A DNA stretch of 33,316 nucleotides from Rhodobium orientis (lineage in GTDB: Bacteria > Pseudomonadota > Alphaproteobacteria > Rhizobiales > Rhodobiaceae). The notes below the pieces were generated by a model. The model was not told the DNA's origin and did not search any database. It saw only the letters and a list, made by a program, of their open reading frames with translations. The position numbers and the translations under genes were made by a program. Position 1 is the first letter of the stretch, and the number at the start of each line of letters is the position of its first letter. This document shows positions 25,633 through 33,316 of this stretch, piece by piece. The stretch spans positions 1 through 33,316 of the forward strand of contig NZ_NPEV01000055.1 of assembly GCF_003258835.1 (NCBI RefSeq). The letters run 5' to 3'.

Positions 25633-26263
25633 CGCGGCAGCGGAGGCACAGCGCCCGCCGCGCCTGTCGGTGCGCGGGCTGAAAACCCATACCGCGACCG
25701 TGGAGCGGCTGGACGTGGCCGCCGGCGAGATCGTCGCCCTCACCGGCCCCTCCGGTTCCGGAAAGAGCCTCATCCTGCGCGCCATCGCCGACCTCGACCC
25801 CGCCCCCGGCACCGTCCTCCTCGACGGCACCGACCGCAACGCGATGCCGGCGCCCGACTGGCGCCGCAAGGTCGGCTATCTGGCGGCGGAGACCGGCTGG
25901 TGGGCGGAGCGGGTCGGCGCGCATTTTGCCGACCGCGCGGCCACCGCACCGCTCGTTGCAAGGCTTGGCTTCGATGACGGCGTCTGGGACTGGGAAATCG
26001 CCCGACTCTCCACCGGCGAAAAGCAGCGCCTCGGCTTTGCCCGGCTGCTGGCCGGCGCGCCTCAGGTGCTGCTCCTCGACGAGCCCACCGGGGCGCTCGA
26101 CCCGGAGGCGACGACAAGCGTCGAGGCCCTGATCGAAGAGCGCCTTGCCGATGGCGTCGCGATCATCCTCGTCACCCACGATGCCGACCAGGCCGCCCGC
26201 CTCGCCCGGCGCCACGTCACCATCCAGGGCGGCCGGGTGGCGGACGCGGGAGGCACGCCATGA
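25601..26263 (+). CDS. ABC transporter ATP-binding protein, FetA (YbbL)-like
   Basis: This 220-aa ATPase has Walker A GPSGSGKS (about residue 49), an unusually short Q-loop region, the ABC signature variant LSTGEKQR, Walker B VLLLDEPTGALDP and the H-loop VTHDADQ. The partner gene overlaps by ATGA, and that permease is of the FetB/UPF0014 type, so together they resemble FetAB, which is implicated in iron export in E. coli. The start is ATG 25601, inside the aminotransferase gene, or GTG 25607, which has AAGGA 8 nt upstream and so is better placed. Confidence 0.85.
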   Translation: MPVPAPSGRADAAAEAQRPPRLSVRGLKTHTATVERLDVAAGEIVALTGPSGSGKSLILRAIADLDPAPGTVLLDGTDRNAMPAPDWRRKVGYLAAETGWWAERVGAHFADRAATAPLVARLGFDDGVWDWEIARLSTGEKQRLGFARLLAGAPQVLLLDEPTGALDPEATTSVEALIEERLADGVAIILVTHDADQAARLARRHVTIQGGRVADAGGTP

Positions 26264-27063
26264 GCGACTACGTCCAGCTCACCTACGGCCATGTGGCGAT
26301 GGCCGCGATCTTCCTCTGCCTCAACGGCGCGATCTCCATCGCCCTCGGCCTCGGCCTCGCCAAAAAACTCGCCATCTCGGCCGTGCGCATGGCGATCCAG
26401 CTCGTCCTCGTCGGGCTCATCCTCAAAACCCTCTTCGACATCTCCTCGCCCTGGCTGACGCTGGCCGTTGCCCTGATCATGGGCGCGGTCGCCGGCCGCG
26501 AGGTGCTGTCGCGCCAGGAAACGCCGGTCGCCGGCCTCTGGGGCTACGGCATCGGCACCGGCGCCATGGTGCTTTCCGGCGGCATCGTCCTCATCTTCGC
26601 CCTCACCCTGCAGATCGACGCCGACCCCTGGTATTCCCCGCGCTACGCCCTGCCCCTCTTCGGCATGATCCTCGGCAACGCCATGACCGGCGTCGCCCTC
26701 GGCCTTGAGACGTTGACCCGGGCCGCCCGGCGCGAACGCCCGGCGATCGAGGCGCGCCTGGCGCTGGGTGCGACCCGCTGGGAGGCGCTGCGCCCCTTCA
26801 CCCGCCAGGCGCTCGCCACCGGCTTCATGCCCTCGATCAACGCCATGGCCGCCACCGGCGTCGTCTCCCTGCCGGGCATGATGACCGGCCAGATCCTTGC
26901 CGGCATTGCGCCGACCGAGGCGGTGAAATACCAGTTGATGATCATGTTCCTGATCGCCGGCTCCACCGGCATGGGCGTGCTCCTGTCGGTGCTGATCTCC
27001 ACCTGGCGCCTCACCGACACCCGCCACCGCCTGCGCCTCGACCGGCTCACCCGCTCGACCTGA
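26260..27063 (+). CDS. FetB (YbbM, UPF0014)-like ABC permease
   Basis: This 267-aa inner-membrane protein has about six to seven hydrophobic segments. Family features are AVRMAIQLVLVGLILKTLF near the front, PLFGMILGNAMTGVALGLET, the cytosolic IEARLALGATRWEA (coupling segment) and the conserved INAMAATGVVSLPGMMTGQI. It is the membrane partner of the ATPase gene that overlaps its start (ATGA). The UPF0014 family includes E. coli FetB; the transported species here is not shown by sequence. Confidence 0.87.
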   Translation: MSDYVQLTYGHVAMAAIFLCLNGAISIALGLGLAKKLAISAVRMAIQLVLVGLILKTLFDISSPWLTLAVALIMGAVAGREVLSRQETPVAGLWGYGIGTGAMVLSGGIVLIFALTLQIDADPWYSPRYALPLFGMILGNAMTGVALGLETLTRAARRERPAIEARLALGATRWEALRPFTRQALATGFMPSINAMAATGVVSLPGMMTGQILAGIAPTEAVKYQLMIMFLIAGSTGMGVLLSVLISTWRLTDTRHRLRLDRLTRST

Positions 27064-27071
27064 GACCCGCC

Positions 27072-27854
27072 ATGCCCGAGAACACCGATACGCCCGTCCG
27101 CATTGCCCCAATTCGCATCGCCATGTGGTCCGGCCCGCGCAACATCTCGACAGCTATGATGCGCTCCTTCGAGAACCGGCCGGACACCGCCGTCGTCGAC
27201 GAGCCGTTCTACGCCGCCTATCTGCAGATGACCGGCATCGACCACCCGATGACCCCGGAGATCATCGAAGCCGGCGAGACCGACTGGACAAAGGTCGTCG
27301 AGTTCCTCCTCGGCCCGGTGCCCGGAAGCTGTCCGGTGTTCTACCAGAAGCAGATGACCCACCACATGATCGAGGGGGTCGGGCGCGACTGGCTGGACGA
27401 CGTCGTCAACGTCTTCCTCATCCGCCGGCCGGAGAACGTGCTCGCCTCCTACAGCGCCAAGCGCGAGGAGGTGACGCTCCGCGACATCGGCTTTCAGGAA
27501 CAGGCGGACATTTTTGACGAGGTCGCCGACAGGCTCGGCAAAGCCCCGCCGGTGATCGACGCCGCCGACGTCCTCGCCGACCCGCGCGCGGCCCTCACCC
27601 GCCTCTGCGAGGTCGTCGGCATCCCGTTCTCCGAGAACATGCTCACCTGGCCCGCCGGCCGCCGCGCCAGCGACGGTGTCTGGGCGCCCCACTGGTACGG
27701 TGCCGTGGAAAAATCGACGGGTTTTTCACCGCCCTCAAAGGCGGTCGCCTATGAGGAGCTTAGCGAAGACCTCAAACCCATCTGCGACGATGCACGACCA
27801 CTCTATGAGAAGCTGGCGCGACATCGGATCATGGGGGAAACAGCCAAAGATTGA
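27072..27854 (+). CDS. Sulfotransferase-like protein
   Basis: This 260-aa protein begins with IRIAMWSGPRNISTAMMRSF, which has the P-loop-like site (SGPRNIST) of PAPS-dependent sulfotransferases. NVFLIRRPENVLASY provides the Arg/Ser pair expected at the 3'-phosphate site, and DSDGVWAPHWY-like text (RRASDGVWAPHWYGAV) near the end is typical of this bacterial subgroup. Relatives are often found next to, or fused with, class IV aminotransferases, as here where one lies three genes upstream. It starts 8 bp after the permease stop. The acceptor is unknown and sulfotransferase activity is inferred from the fold. Confidence 0.8.
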   Translation: MPENTDTPVRIAPIRIAMWSGPRNISTAMMRSFENRPDTAVVDEPFYAAYLQMTGIDHPMTPEIIEAGETDWTKVVEFLLGPVPGSCPVFYQKQMTHHMIEGVGRDWLDDVVNVFLIRRPENVLASYSAKREEVTLRDIGFQEQADIFDEVADRLGKAPPVIDAADVLADPRAALTRLCEVVGIPFSENMLTWPAGRRASDGVWAPHWYGAVEKSTGFSPPSKAVAYEELSEDLKPICDDARPLYEKLARHRIMGETAKD

Positions 27855-27877
27855 GGTATCATGCGATCCTCTTTGAA

Positions 27878-28387
27878 CTATTCAATGAGGACGAATTCAC
27901 GCGGAATCTGGACGCGATGTCCGCAGGTATCGGACCAGTTTCCGCTGAGCATGTCGAACGAATCGGCGTCACCGCTCGTCGTCTCAATAAAGACTTGGTA
28001 TTTTACCGAAACAAGCTTCCAAGCCTTTCCAGAAAAAACAAAATACCAAGGCGGCTCAAAATAGGTCAAATCAGCAAAATGAATCGATGACGCGAATTCA
28101 CAACAATCGCTATTTACTCGAAAAAACTGATCAATATCTTCGTATGGAATTGTCCTTTTAATATCCTCTCTTCCGGATCTGTATCTGGCTGTAAACGGAC
28201 GGACGTCATGGCCGATATATTCGGAGCTTTGAATCAGATTTCTGAAGATTTCATGCTTGGACAAAAAGCGTCCTTCCTTCCAGCAGAACCCTTGCGCGTT
28301 CAACGTTGCCCACACCGAAAGACCGATGACGGCGAATGCGGCTATGGAACCGCCAATCACCCAGGCTGCGATGGTCTCGCTTTTCAC
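27878..28387 (-). CDS. Unrecognised membrane-anchored protein in an AT-rich patch
   Basis: This 169-aa ORF starts at GTG 28387, after a G-rich stretch that may serve as ribosome site; a TTG at 28408 is an alternative. It begins VKSETIAAWVIGGSIAAFAV with a hydrophobic segment to about residue 27, so it looks like a single N-terminal anchor with the rest periplasmic or cytosolic. The remainder (RFLSKHEIFRNLIQSSEYIG, IHFADLTYFEPPWYFVFSGK) has no motif I know. Base use is clearly more AT-rich than the neighbours, which suggests transfer. The stop is 23 bp from the convergent sulfotransferase-like gene. A competing plus-strand ORF (27851-28090) is shorter. Confidence 0.5.
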   Translation of the reverse strand: MKSETIAAWVIGGSIAAFAVIGLSVWATLNAQGFCWKEGRFLSKHEIFRNLIQSSEYIGHDVRPFTARYRSGREDIKRTIPYEDIDQFFRVNSDCCEFASSIHFADLTYFEPPWYFVFSGKAWKLVSVKYQVFIETTSGDADSFDMLSGNWSDTCGHRVQIPREFVLIE

Positions 28388-28634
28388 TATGAAGAGCCCC
28401 CGGATCAATCAAACGCGACAGGGCGTAAACAACATCAACCCGAGTCCTTGGCAGACATCGGGACTCCCCGGGCACCACAGCGATAGCGCTTTTTGACATC
28501 CGGTTGGTATACGCAGGATAAACAGTACAGCCGACGCGTGCAATCACCTCGCCGCGATCAAGCAGCGGGCGCGTCATTGCATCCTGGAGGGCGGGGAGAA
28601 AACGGGGCCTTGAGGCGTTTTGTGGCGGCGCGGC
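28388..28634. other. Gap between the orphan ORF and fliJ
   Basis: Nothing convincing was seen in these 247 bp. Base composition returns to the window's normal GC content from about 28560. A short minus-strand frame (28251-28577) crosses it but overlaps the orphan ORF and has no recognisable domain. Confidence 0.5.
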
Positions 28635-28648
28635 CTAATAGGCCGCGC
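28628..28648 (-). terminator. Hairpin overlapping the fliJ stop
   Basis: GCGCGGCC (28628-28635) and GGCCGCGC (28641-28648) form a perfect 8-bp stem around TAATA; the fliJ stop (28635-28637) is at the loop. No T-tract follows on the minus strand, so it may protect the 3' end rather than terminate alone. Confidence 0.45.
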
Positions 28649-29042
28649 GCTGGCCGGCGATCTCGTCGAGGACGTCCTGCTCGGCCGCTTCCTCGGCGTG
28701 GCGCTCGCGCTCCTGGTCGCGCTCGTGCAGCAGCTCGACCTTCTTCAGCTCTTCCACGGCCTTGGCCATCTCGTCCTGGGCGTGTTCGAGCTGCGGCCTC
28801 AGATCCTCGACCGAGGCCATCAAATTGTCGCGCCTGGTGCGCGCCGCCTTGGCGAAGGTCGGATAGGCGAAATGGGTCACATCGGTGATGCCGACGCGCT
28901 CCTGCTCTGAGACTATCTGCTGGTCGAGCTCGTTCGCCATGCGCTCGAACTCGGCCATCATGGATTCGATCTGGGCCACCTGGCGGCGCTTCTCATCAAG
29001 CTGGAAGCGCTTCAGACGGATGAAATTTTCACGCGGCTTCAT
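28635..29042 (-). CDS. fliJ: Flagellar export protein FliJ
   Basis: This is a 135-aa, highly charged, almost fully helical protein (RLKRFQLDEKRRQVAQIESM, then MAEFERMANELDQQIVSEQE, and LEHAQDEMAKAVEELKKVEL). It fits the coiled-coil rod FliJ, which pairs with the FliI ATPase to help export flagellar proteins. Its ATG overlaps the fliI stop (TAATG at 29044-29040 on the minus strand), so it is coupled to fliI. Sequence similarity in FliJ is always weak; the call depends on size, coiled coil and location. Confidence 0.9.
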   Translation of the reverse strand: MKPRENFIRLKRFQLDEKRRQVAQIESMMAEFERMANELDQQIVSEQERVGITDVTHFAYPTFAKAARTRRDNLMASVEDLRPQLEHAQDEMAKAVEELKKVELLHERDQERERHAEEAAEQDVLDEIAGQRAAY

Positions 29043-30391
29043 TACTCGTTACTCCCCGAGTTGGGGGCAGAATAGGTCGAATACATTTCCAAAAGGTTGG
29101 CAAGTTCGGAAAAACCGTCCGCAAAGGCCGACGCCTCGTCCTTGCCCTGGGACAGGAACGCCTCCATCGGCTCGTTGAGCCGGATCGCCTCGTCGACGGT
29201 GGCATCGGACCCGGAGCGATAGGCGCCGAGCCGGATCAGCTCCTCCATGTCGGCAAAGACGGACATCAGCCGCTTCGCCTCGCGGATCGCCGGGCGGAAC
29301 TCCTCCGGCGTCGCCTTCGGCAGCGTCCGCGACACGGATTTGAGGACGTTGATCGCCGGATAGCGGCCGCGCTCGGCGATGCTGCGCTCCATGACGATAT
29401 GGCCGTCGAGGATGCCGCGCACCGCGTCGGCGATCGGCTCATTATGGTTGTCGCCTTCCACCAGCACCGTAAAGAGCCCGGTGACGGTGCCAGAGCCGCG
29501 CCGCCCCGGTCCTGCCCGTTCAAGGAGCCGCGGCAGTTCGGAAAAGACGGTCGGCGTATAGCCCTTGGAGGTCGGCGGCTCGCCGGCGGCAAGACCGATC
29601 TCGCGCTGGGCCTGGGCGAAACGGGTGACAGAGTCCATAAGACAGAGGACGTCCTTGCCCTCGTCGCGGAAGAACTCCGACATGGTGAGGGTCAGATACG
29701 CCGCCTGCCGGCGCATCAGGGCGGATTCGTCGGACGTGGCGACGACGACGACGGAGCGCGCGATGCCCTCCTCGCCGAGATCGTCCTCCAAAAACTCCTG
29801 CACCTCGCGGCCGCGCTCGCCGATGAGGCCGATCACCGAGACGTCGGCGGCGGTGTTGCGTGCCAGCATGGACAGGAGCACCGACTTGCCGACGCCGCTG
29901 CCGGCAAAGACGCCCATGCGCTGGCCGCGGCAGCAGGTAACGAAGGTATTGAGCGCCCTGACGCCGAGATCGATCGCGGCGCCGACCCGGGCCCGGTCGT
30001 GGGCCGGCGGCGGCGGCGCCCTCAACGGCCGCGCTTCCTCGCCCTGGCCGATCGGCCCCTTGCCGTCGATCGGCTCGCCGAAGGCATTGACCACCCGGCC
30101 GAGCCAGGCCGTCGACGGCAGCACGGAGGACTCCGCCGACATGATGATCGCCCGGCAGCCCATGCGCACGCCTTCCAGCCGCCCGAACGGCAGGCACAGG
30201 GCCCGCTCGCCGCGGAACCCGACCACTTCGCACTGCATAGCACCGCCGGCGGTCTCGATCGCCAGCCGGGCGCCGACGCCCATCTGGTGCAGCGGGCCGG
30301 CGACCTCGACCAGGAGCCCCTGCACGCCCACCACGCGGCCGAATATCTCGACCGGGCGAAGTGATTCGATCTGTCCGATGAGGGAGTCCAC
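29042..30391 (-). CDS. fliI: Flagellum-specific ATPase FliI
   Basis: This is the F1-beta-like ATPase of the flagellar type III export apparatus, 449 aa. Walker A is GSGVGKS (164-170, in [20 protein letters not shown]). [15 protein letters not shown], the Walker B region [18 protein letters not shown] and [20 protein letters not shown] are family hallmarks. The start is GTG 30391; nothing earlier in frame looks coding. Divergent from ctrA across 372 bp. Three GANTC sites overlap or touch its start (30363, 30384, 30392), so methylation may affect it. Confidence 0.95.
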   Translation of the reverse strand: MDSLIGQIESLRPVEIFGRVVGVQGLLVEVAGPLHQMGVGARLAIETAGGAMQCEVVGFRGERALCLPFGRLEGVRMGCRAIIMSAESSVLPSTAWLGRVVNAFGEPIDGKGPIGQGEEARPLRAPPPPAHDRARVGAAIDLGVRALNTFVTCCRGQRMGVFAGSGVGKSVLLSMLARNTAADVSVIGLIGERGREVQEFLEDDLGEEGIARSVVVVATSDESALMRRQAAYLTLTMSEFFRDEGKDVLCLMDSVTRFAQAQREIGLAAGEPPTSKGYTPTVFSELPRLLERAGPGRRGSGTVTGLFTVLVEGDNHNEPIADAVRGILDGHIVMERSIAERGRYPAINVLKSVSRTLPKATPEEFRPAIREAKRLMSVFADMEELIRLGAYRSGSDATVDEAIRLNEPMEAFLSQGKDEASAFADGFSELANLLEMYSTYSAPNSGSNE

Positions 30392-30648
30392 GAATCGCTC
30401 ACATCTTGTTTAGAAGCCCGTGATGGTAACCCTTCGTTTACGGGTTTCGTCAAACATCGTTTTCGAAGGCTTAAGGTGCCGGTCTCCGTTGATGGTAAAT
30501 GCCGTCCGGAGAGCGTGAGTCCGATGAATCACTTAGGAGAATTTCTTAAACCGGATTCTGCCAACAGATACGGTGGATTCCGGCTTTTGAATCAGGAAGA
30601 TGAAGTTAATTCTCCACGCAAGGTATGAATGCTCTTCCACTGCGAATC
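30363..30648. promoter_or_regulatory. Cluster of nine GANTC (CcrM methylation) sites
   Basis: GANTC occurs at 30363, 30384, 30392, 30517, 30526, 30554, 30576, 30589 and 30644, nine in 286 bp; chance gives about one per 256 bp at even base composition. The first two are in the fliI 5' end; the rest are in the fliI-ctrA gap. In Caulobacter and rhizobia, CcrM methylation of GANTC in the ctrA promoter times expression to replication. The rest of the 372-bp gene-free gap (30392-30763) holds the CtrA half-sites and no gene. Confidence 0.7.
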
Positions 30649-30656
30649 AGTTTTTG

Positions 30657-30664
30657 TTAACCAT
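30657..30664 (+). promoter_or_regulatory. ctrA: CtrA half-site TTAACCAT, with further TTAA motifs
   Basis: TTAACCAT (30657-30664) equals the published CtrA half-site, about 100 bp before the ctrA start. Other TTAA words lie at 30546, 30606 and 30690. No full TTAA-N7-TTAA box was found. The site fits autoregulation of ctrA and possibly control of fliI. Confidence 0.6.
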
Positions 30665-30763
30665 TGACGTGTAGCGTTTCGAAATGGGGTTAACGAGGAC
30701 TTTCGGGTCGGTCGCGCTGCGCCTTCGGCACCGCATCCGGCAACTGAGAATGAGGATTATGGC

Positions 30764-31465
30764 ATGCGAGTACTGCTGATCGAAGACGACGGCGCTACCG
30801 CCCAGAGCATCGAGTTGATGCTCAAATCGGAGAGTTTCAACGTCTATACGACCGACCTGGGCGAGGAAGGCATAGATCTCGGGAAAATCTACGATTACGA
30901 CATCATTCTTCTCGATCTCAATCTGCCGGACATGTCGGGCTACGAGGTGCTGCGCACCCTTCGCGTGTCCAAGGTCAAGACGCCGATCCTGATCCTGTCC
31001 GGTCTGGCCGGCATCGAGGATAAGGTCCGCGGCCTCGGCTTCGGCGCCGACGACTACATGACCAAGCCGTTCCACAAGGACGAGCTGGTCGCCCGCATCC
31101 ACGCCATCGTCCGCCGCTCCAAGGGCCATGCCCAGTCGGTCATCACCACCGGCGACCTGCGCGTCAACCTCGACACCAAGACGGTCGAGGTCAACGGCCA
31201 GCGCGTCCACCTGACCGGCAAGGAATACCAGATGCTGGAGCTGCTCTCCCTCAGGAAGGGCACCACCCTGACCAAGGAGATGTTCCTCAACCATCTCTAT
31301 GGCGGCATGGATGAGCCGGAGCTGAAGATCATCGACGTCTTCATCTGCAAGCTGCGCAAGAAGCTGGCGGCAGCAACCGGCGGCAAGAATTACATCGAGA
31401 CGGTCTGGGGCCGCGGCTACGTGCTGCGCGAGCCGGACGAGGACAGCATCCTGGAAAGCGCCTGA
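30764..31465 (+). CDS. ctrA: Cell-cycle response regulator CtrA
   Basis: This is the OmpR-type master regulator of cell cycle, division and flagellar genes in alphaproteobacteria, 233 aa. The receiver domain (1-120) has the acidic pair ED at 7-8, the phosphorylated D51 ([13 protein letters not shown]) and K101 (YMTKPF). The DNA-binding domain (about 130-225) has [14 protein letters not shown] and [20 protein letters not shown], with [14 protein letters not shown] at the end. Sequence is extremely close to CtrA of Rhizobiales as I remember it. GAGGA at 30752-30756 precedes ATG 30764. A terminator follows at 31500. Confidence 0.98.
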   Translation: MRVLLIEDDGATAQSIELMLKSESFNVYTTDLGEEGIDLGKIYDYDIILLDLNLPDMSGYEVLRTLRVSKVKTPILILSGLAGIEDKVRGLGFGADDYMTKPFHKDELVARIHAIVRRSKGHAQSVITTGDLRVNLDTKTVEVNGQRVHLTGKEYQMLELLSLRKGTTLTKEMFLNHLYGGMDEPELKIIDVFICKLRKKLAAATGGKNYIETVWGRGYVLREPDEDSILESA

Positions 31466-31499
31466 TCCGTTCCCGACCCTCGCTTCGCGACGACCCAAG

Positions 31500-31534
31500 A
31501 ACCCCGCCCCCCTCCCGGCGGGGTTTTTGCTTTT
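31500..31534 (+). terminator. Rho-independent terminator of ctrA
   Basis: AACCCCGCC (31500-31508) pairs perfectly with GGCGGGGTT (31517-31525) around an 8-nt loop. The run TTTTTGCTTTT follows (31524-31534). It lies 35 bp past the ctrA stop. Confidence 0.92.
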
Positions 31535-31591
31535 CCAACACCACCCCCCTTCCGCCGGATCGCCATCGCGCACCGTCACGCCGGCGTGGCG

Positions 31592-31634
31592 CCAAAAGAA
31601 AACCGCCGGACCGTCTTTCTGACGATCCGGCGGT
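31592..31634 (-). terminator. Rho-independent terminator of cheB-cheR
   Basis: Read on the minus strand, ACCGCCGGA (31634-31626) pairs with TCCGGCGGT (31610-31602). An inner CGTC/GACG stem extends it, with one mismatch. TTTTCTTTTGG follows down to about 31592. It lies 34 bp past the cheR stop (31668). Confidence 0.88.
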
Positions 31635-31667
31635 ATGTCGTTTCGAACGATCCTGCGGCGGGTGCCG

Positions 31668-32552
31668 TCAGCGCGCGGTGACGCCGCCGCCGGCAATCGC
31701 CGCAAAGCGCGGCGTGGCAAGACCACCGGCCGGCGACGCCTTGCTGTTGACGGCATAGAGACCGCGCTTGTCCTGCACCGGATGGAAGACGTCAGTCAGG
31801 CCGACCACGGTCTCGGCCGCGCCGAGCACCAGGAAGCCGTCGGATGCCATCTGCGCCTGGACCCGCTTCAGAACGTCGACCTTGGTCGGATGGTCGAAAT
31901 AGATCAGCACGTTGCGGCAGAACACGATGTCGAACTGGCCGAGACCCCTGAGGCTCTCCAGGAGATTCAGCTTGCGCCACTGCACCATCGAGCGCAGCTC
32001 CGGCGCGATCTGCCACATGTCGCCCTTCTGCGTGAAGAACTTCATCAGCATCTGGATCGGCATGCCGCGCTGCACCTCGAACTGGGTGTAGAGGCCCGAC
32101 TTGGCCTTGTCCAACACGTCGTTGGAAAGGTCCGTGCCGATGATCTCGATGCGCCAGCCGGCCAGCCGCGAGGCCATTTCCTTCAGGTTCATGGCGATCG
32201 AATAGGGCTCCTGGCCGGTCGAAGCCGCCGCGCACCAGATCCTGAGCCGCTTGCTGTCGGCGCGTGCGCGCAGCATGTGCGGCATCATCGTTTCGGTGAA
32301 GTGCTGGAACGGCGTCTTGTCGCGGAAGAAGAAGGATTCGTTGGTCGTCATCGCCTCGACGACCGTTTCCTCCAGTTGCCGCGCCCCCGGCCGGCGCAGC
32401 GCGGTGACGAGCTGGCCGATCGATTCCAGGCCGTTCTTGCGGGCGACCGGCAACAGGCGGTTTTCCACCAGGTACTGTTTTTCGTCGGCCAGCACCAGGC
32501 CCGAGCGGCTCTTCACGAAGCCGCGGATGAACTCGTATTCTTGCGGCGTCAC
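31668..32552 (-). CDS. cheR: Chemotaxis protein methyltransferase CheR
   Basis: This enzyme methylates glutamates of chemoreceptors with SAM. The 294-aa protein has an N-terminal helical domain (about 1-75), with [20 protein letters not shown] following. The SAM-binding motif is [20 protein letters not shown] (about 104-123), then [20 protein letters not shown] and [14 protein letters not shown]. Its GTG start (32552) overlaps the cheB stop by GTGA, so the two are translationally coupled. The frame is open upstream to 32621, inside cheB, but the family-like start is [12 protein letters not shown] terminator closes the operon. Confidence 0.95.
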   Translation of the reverse strand: MTPQEYEFIRGFVKSRSGLVLADEKQYLVENRLLPVARKNGLESIGQLVTALRRPGARQLEETVVEAMTTNESFFFRDKTPFQHFTETMMPHMLRARADSKRLRIWCAAASTGQEPYSIAMNLKEMASRLAGWRIEIIGTDLSNDVLDKAKSGLYTQFEVQRGMPIQMLMKFFTQKGDMWQIAPELRSMVQWRKLNLLESLRGLGQFDIVFCRNVLIYFDHPTKVDVLKRVQAQMASDGFLVLGAAETVVGLTDVFHPVQDKRGLYAVNSKASPAGGLATPRFAAIAGGGVTAR

Positions 32553-33316
32553 AGGCGCTGACCTCCAAGGATCCGGGTAACTTTCGGCCCGATCTGGTCG
32601 AGCGGCAGGACTTCCGAGCACTCGCCGGTATGGGCGGCGGCCCCGGGCATGCCCCAGACCACGCTGGAGGCTTCGTCCTGCGCGATGATGCTCCCGCCGG
32701 CGCGGGCGATGGTGCGGGTGCCGTTCTCGCCGTCATTGCCCATGCCGGTCAGGACCAGGGCCAGCGTCGCGGAGCCATAGGCCTTGGCGACACTGTCGAA
32801 CAGCGGATCGACGGCCGGCTTGCAGAAATTGACCGGCGGTCCGTCGTTGAGGCGGATGACGACGTCGGCGCCGGATTTCTCCACCGTCATGTGCTTGCCG
32901 CCGGGCGCAACATAGATGGTGCCGGGCTTCACCACCTCGCCCTCCTGACCCTCATGGGCCGGGCGGCCTGCGACCTTGGCCATGTGCTCGGCGAGAATGG
33001 CGGTGAAGGTCGGCGGCATGTGCTGGGTGACCAGCACCGGCACCCTGTCGATGGCCCGGCCGATCTGGCCGAACAGGACCGCGAGCGCCTGCGGCCCGCC
33101 GGTCGACGTGCCGATGGTCAGCACCCGCGGCATCTGCGGCGAATAGGACCTGAGCTTGATGCCGGCCATGCTGCGGCCGCCGACGGGAGCCGGCGCGGCC
33201 GCACCATGCGGACGTGCGCCCGGCTGCGGCGCGGCTGTCGCGCGACCCATCGGCCGGGTCGATCCGAGGCCGCCACCGGGACGTTCGGCGGCAAAGGACC
33301 GCCCGCCGGCGGGCCG
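32549..33316 (-). CDS. cheB: Chemotaxis response regulator / methylesterase CheB (N-terminus outside window)
   Basis: This enzyme removes methyl groups from (and deamidates) chemoreceptors. The part seen contains an Ala/Pro/Gly-rich linker ([15 protein letters not shown] region; the frame stays open to the right edge) and the whole methylesterase domain. The catalytic Ser is in [11 protein letters not shown], the His in VTQHMPPTF and the Asp in LTGMGNDG, with GKHMTVEK and DPLFDSVA between. An internal ATG at 33250 is not the true start, since a receiver domain should precede the linker. It is coupled to cheR through GTGA. Confidence 0.93.
   Translation of the reverse strand, partial: RPAGGRSFAAERPGGGLGSTRPMGRATAAPQPGARPHGAAAPAPVGGRSMAGIKLRSYSPQMPRVLTIGTSTGGPQALAVLFGQIGRAIDRVPVLVTQHMPPTFTAILAEHMAKVAGRPAHEGQEGEVVKPGTIYVAPGGKHMTVEKSGADVVIRLNDGPPVNFCKPAVDPLFDSVAKAYGSATLALVLTGMGNDGENGTRTIARAGGSIIAQDEASSVVWGMPGAAAHTGECSEVLPLDQIGPKVTRILGGQRL

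Noticed and set aside
27851-28090. 79-codon plus-strand ORF in the AT-rich patch
   Set aside because: It starts inside the end of the sulfotransferase-like gene, has no domain, and competes with a longer minus-strand ORF that has a membrane segment.
28251-28577. 108-codon minus-strand ORF upstream of and overlapping the orphan gene
   Set aside because: No domain or hydrophobic segment, and it overlaps the better ORF in another frame.

Overview
The window looks like a chromosomal segment of a high-GC alphaproteobacterium, most likely Hyphomicrobiales (Rhizobiales). The evidence is a near-canonical CtrA cell-cycle regulator divergent from fliI-fliJ, a cluster of GANTC (CcrM-type) sites between them, a cheB-cheR pair, and short palindromic intergenic repeats of a rhizobial style. 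A complete Calvin-cycle operon shows that the organism can fix CO2. No phage, integrase, transposase, CRISPR array, tRNA or rRNA was seen.

Layout. 1-2.1 kb: 5' end of a uracil-DNA glycosylase (minus) divergent from ETF-ubiquinone oxidoreductase. 2.5-5.0 kb: a small XRE regulator translationally coupled to a SulP anion transporter, convergent with a secreted DUF302 protein. 5.2-8.1 kb: trmN6-like methyltransferase and DUF2007 protein (minus), divergent from a polyprenyl diphosphate synthase and a LysE-type exporter. 8.15-10.9 kb: an AmmeMemoRadiSam locus, with a radical SAM enzyme divergent from a fused Memo-AMMECR1 protein. 11.0-23.8 kb: cbbR divergent from cbbF-cbbP-cbbT-cbbA-cbbL-cbbS-cbbQ-cbbO-(102-aa protein)-cbbE. 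24.1-27.9 kb: a PqiA-like membrane protein (minus), then a tight operon of class IV aminotransferase, FetA/FetB-like ABC transporter and sulfotransferase-like protein. 27.9-28.6 kb: an AT-richer patch with one unrecognised membrane-anchored ORF. 28.6-33.3 kb: fliI-fliJ (minus), ctrA (plus), cheB-cheR (minus, cheB cut by the window edge).

How the genes work together. The cbb genes give most of the reductive pentose phosphate cycle: FBPase, transketolase, aldolase, ribulose-phosphate epimerase, phosphoribulokinase and RuBisCO. RuBisCO is form IA of the non-carboxysomal, CbbQ-linked type, and CbbQ and CbbO would form its activase. Phosphoglycerate kinase and GAPDH are not in the window. CbbR and an AT-rich site beside its start are the likely control point. 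The ctrA-fliI region couples motility to the cell cycle, with CtrA half-sites and nine GANTC sites in 286 bp.

Most worth a second look: the GANTC cluster, the 102-aa protein between cbbO and cbbE, the fused Memo-AMMECR1 protein with its radical SAM partner, the inverted repeats that flank and interrupt the cbb operon, and the aminotransferase that lacks the usual PLP-contacting glutamate. I did not find a system I could confidently call wholly undescribed.
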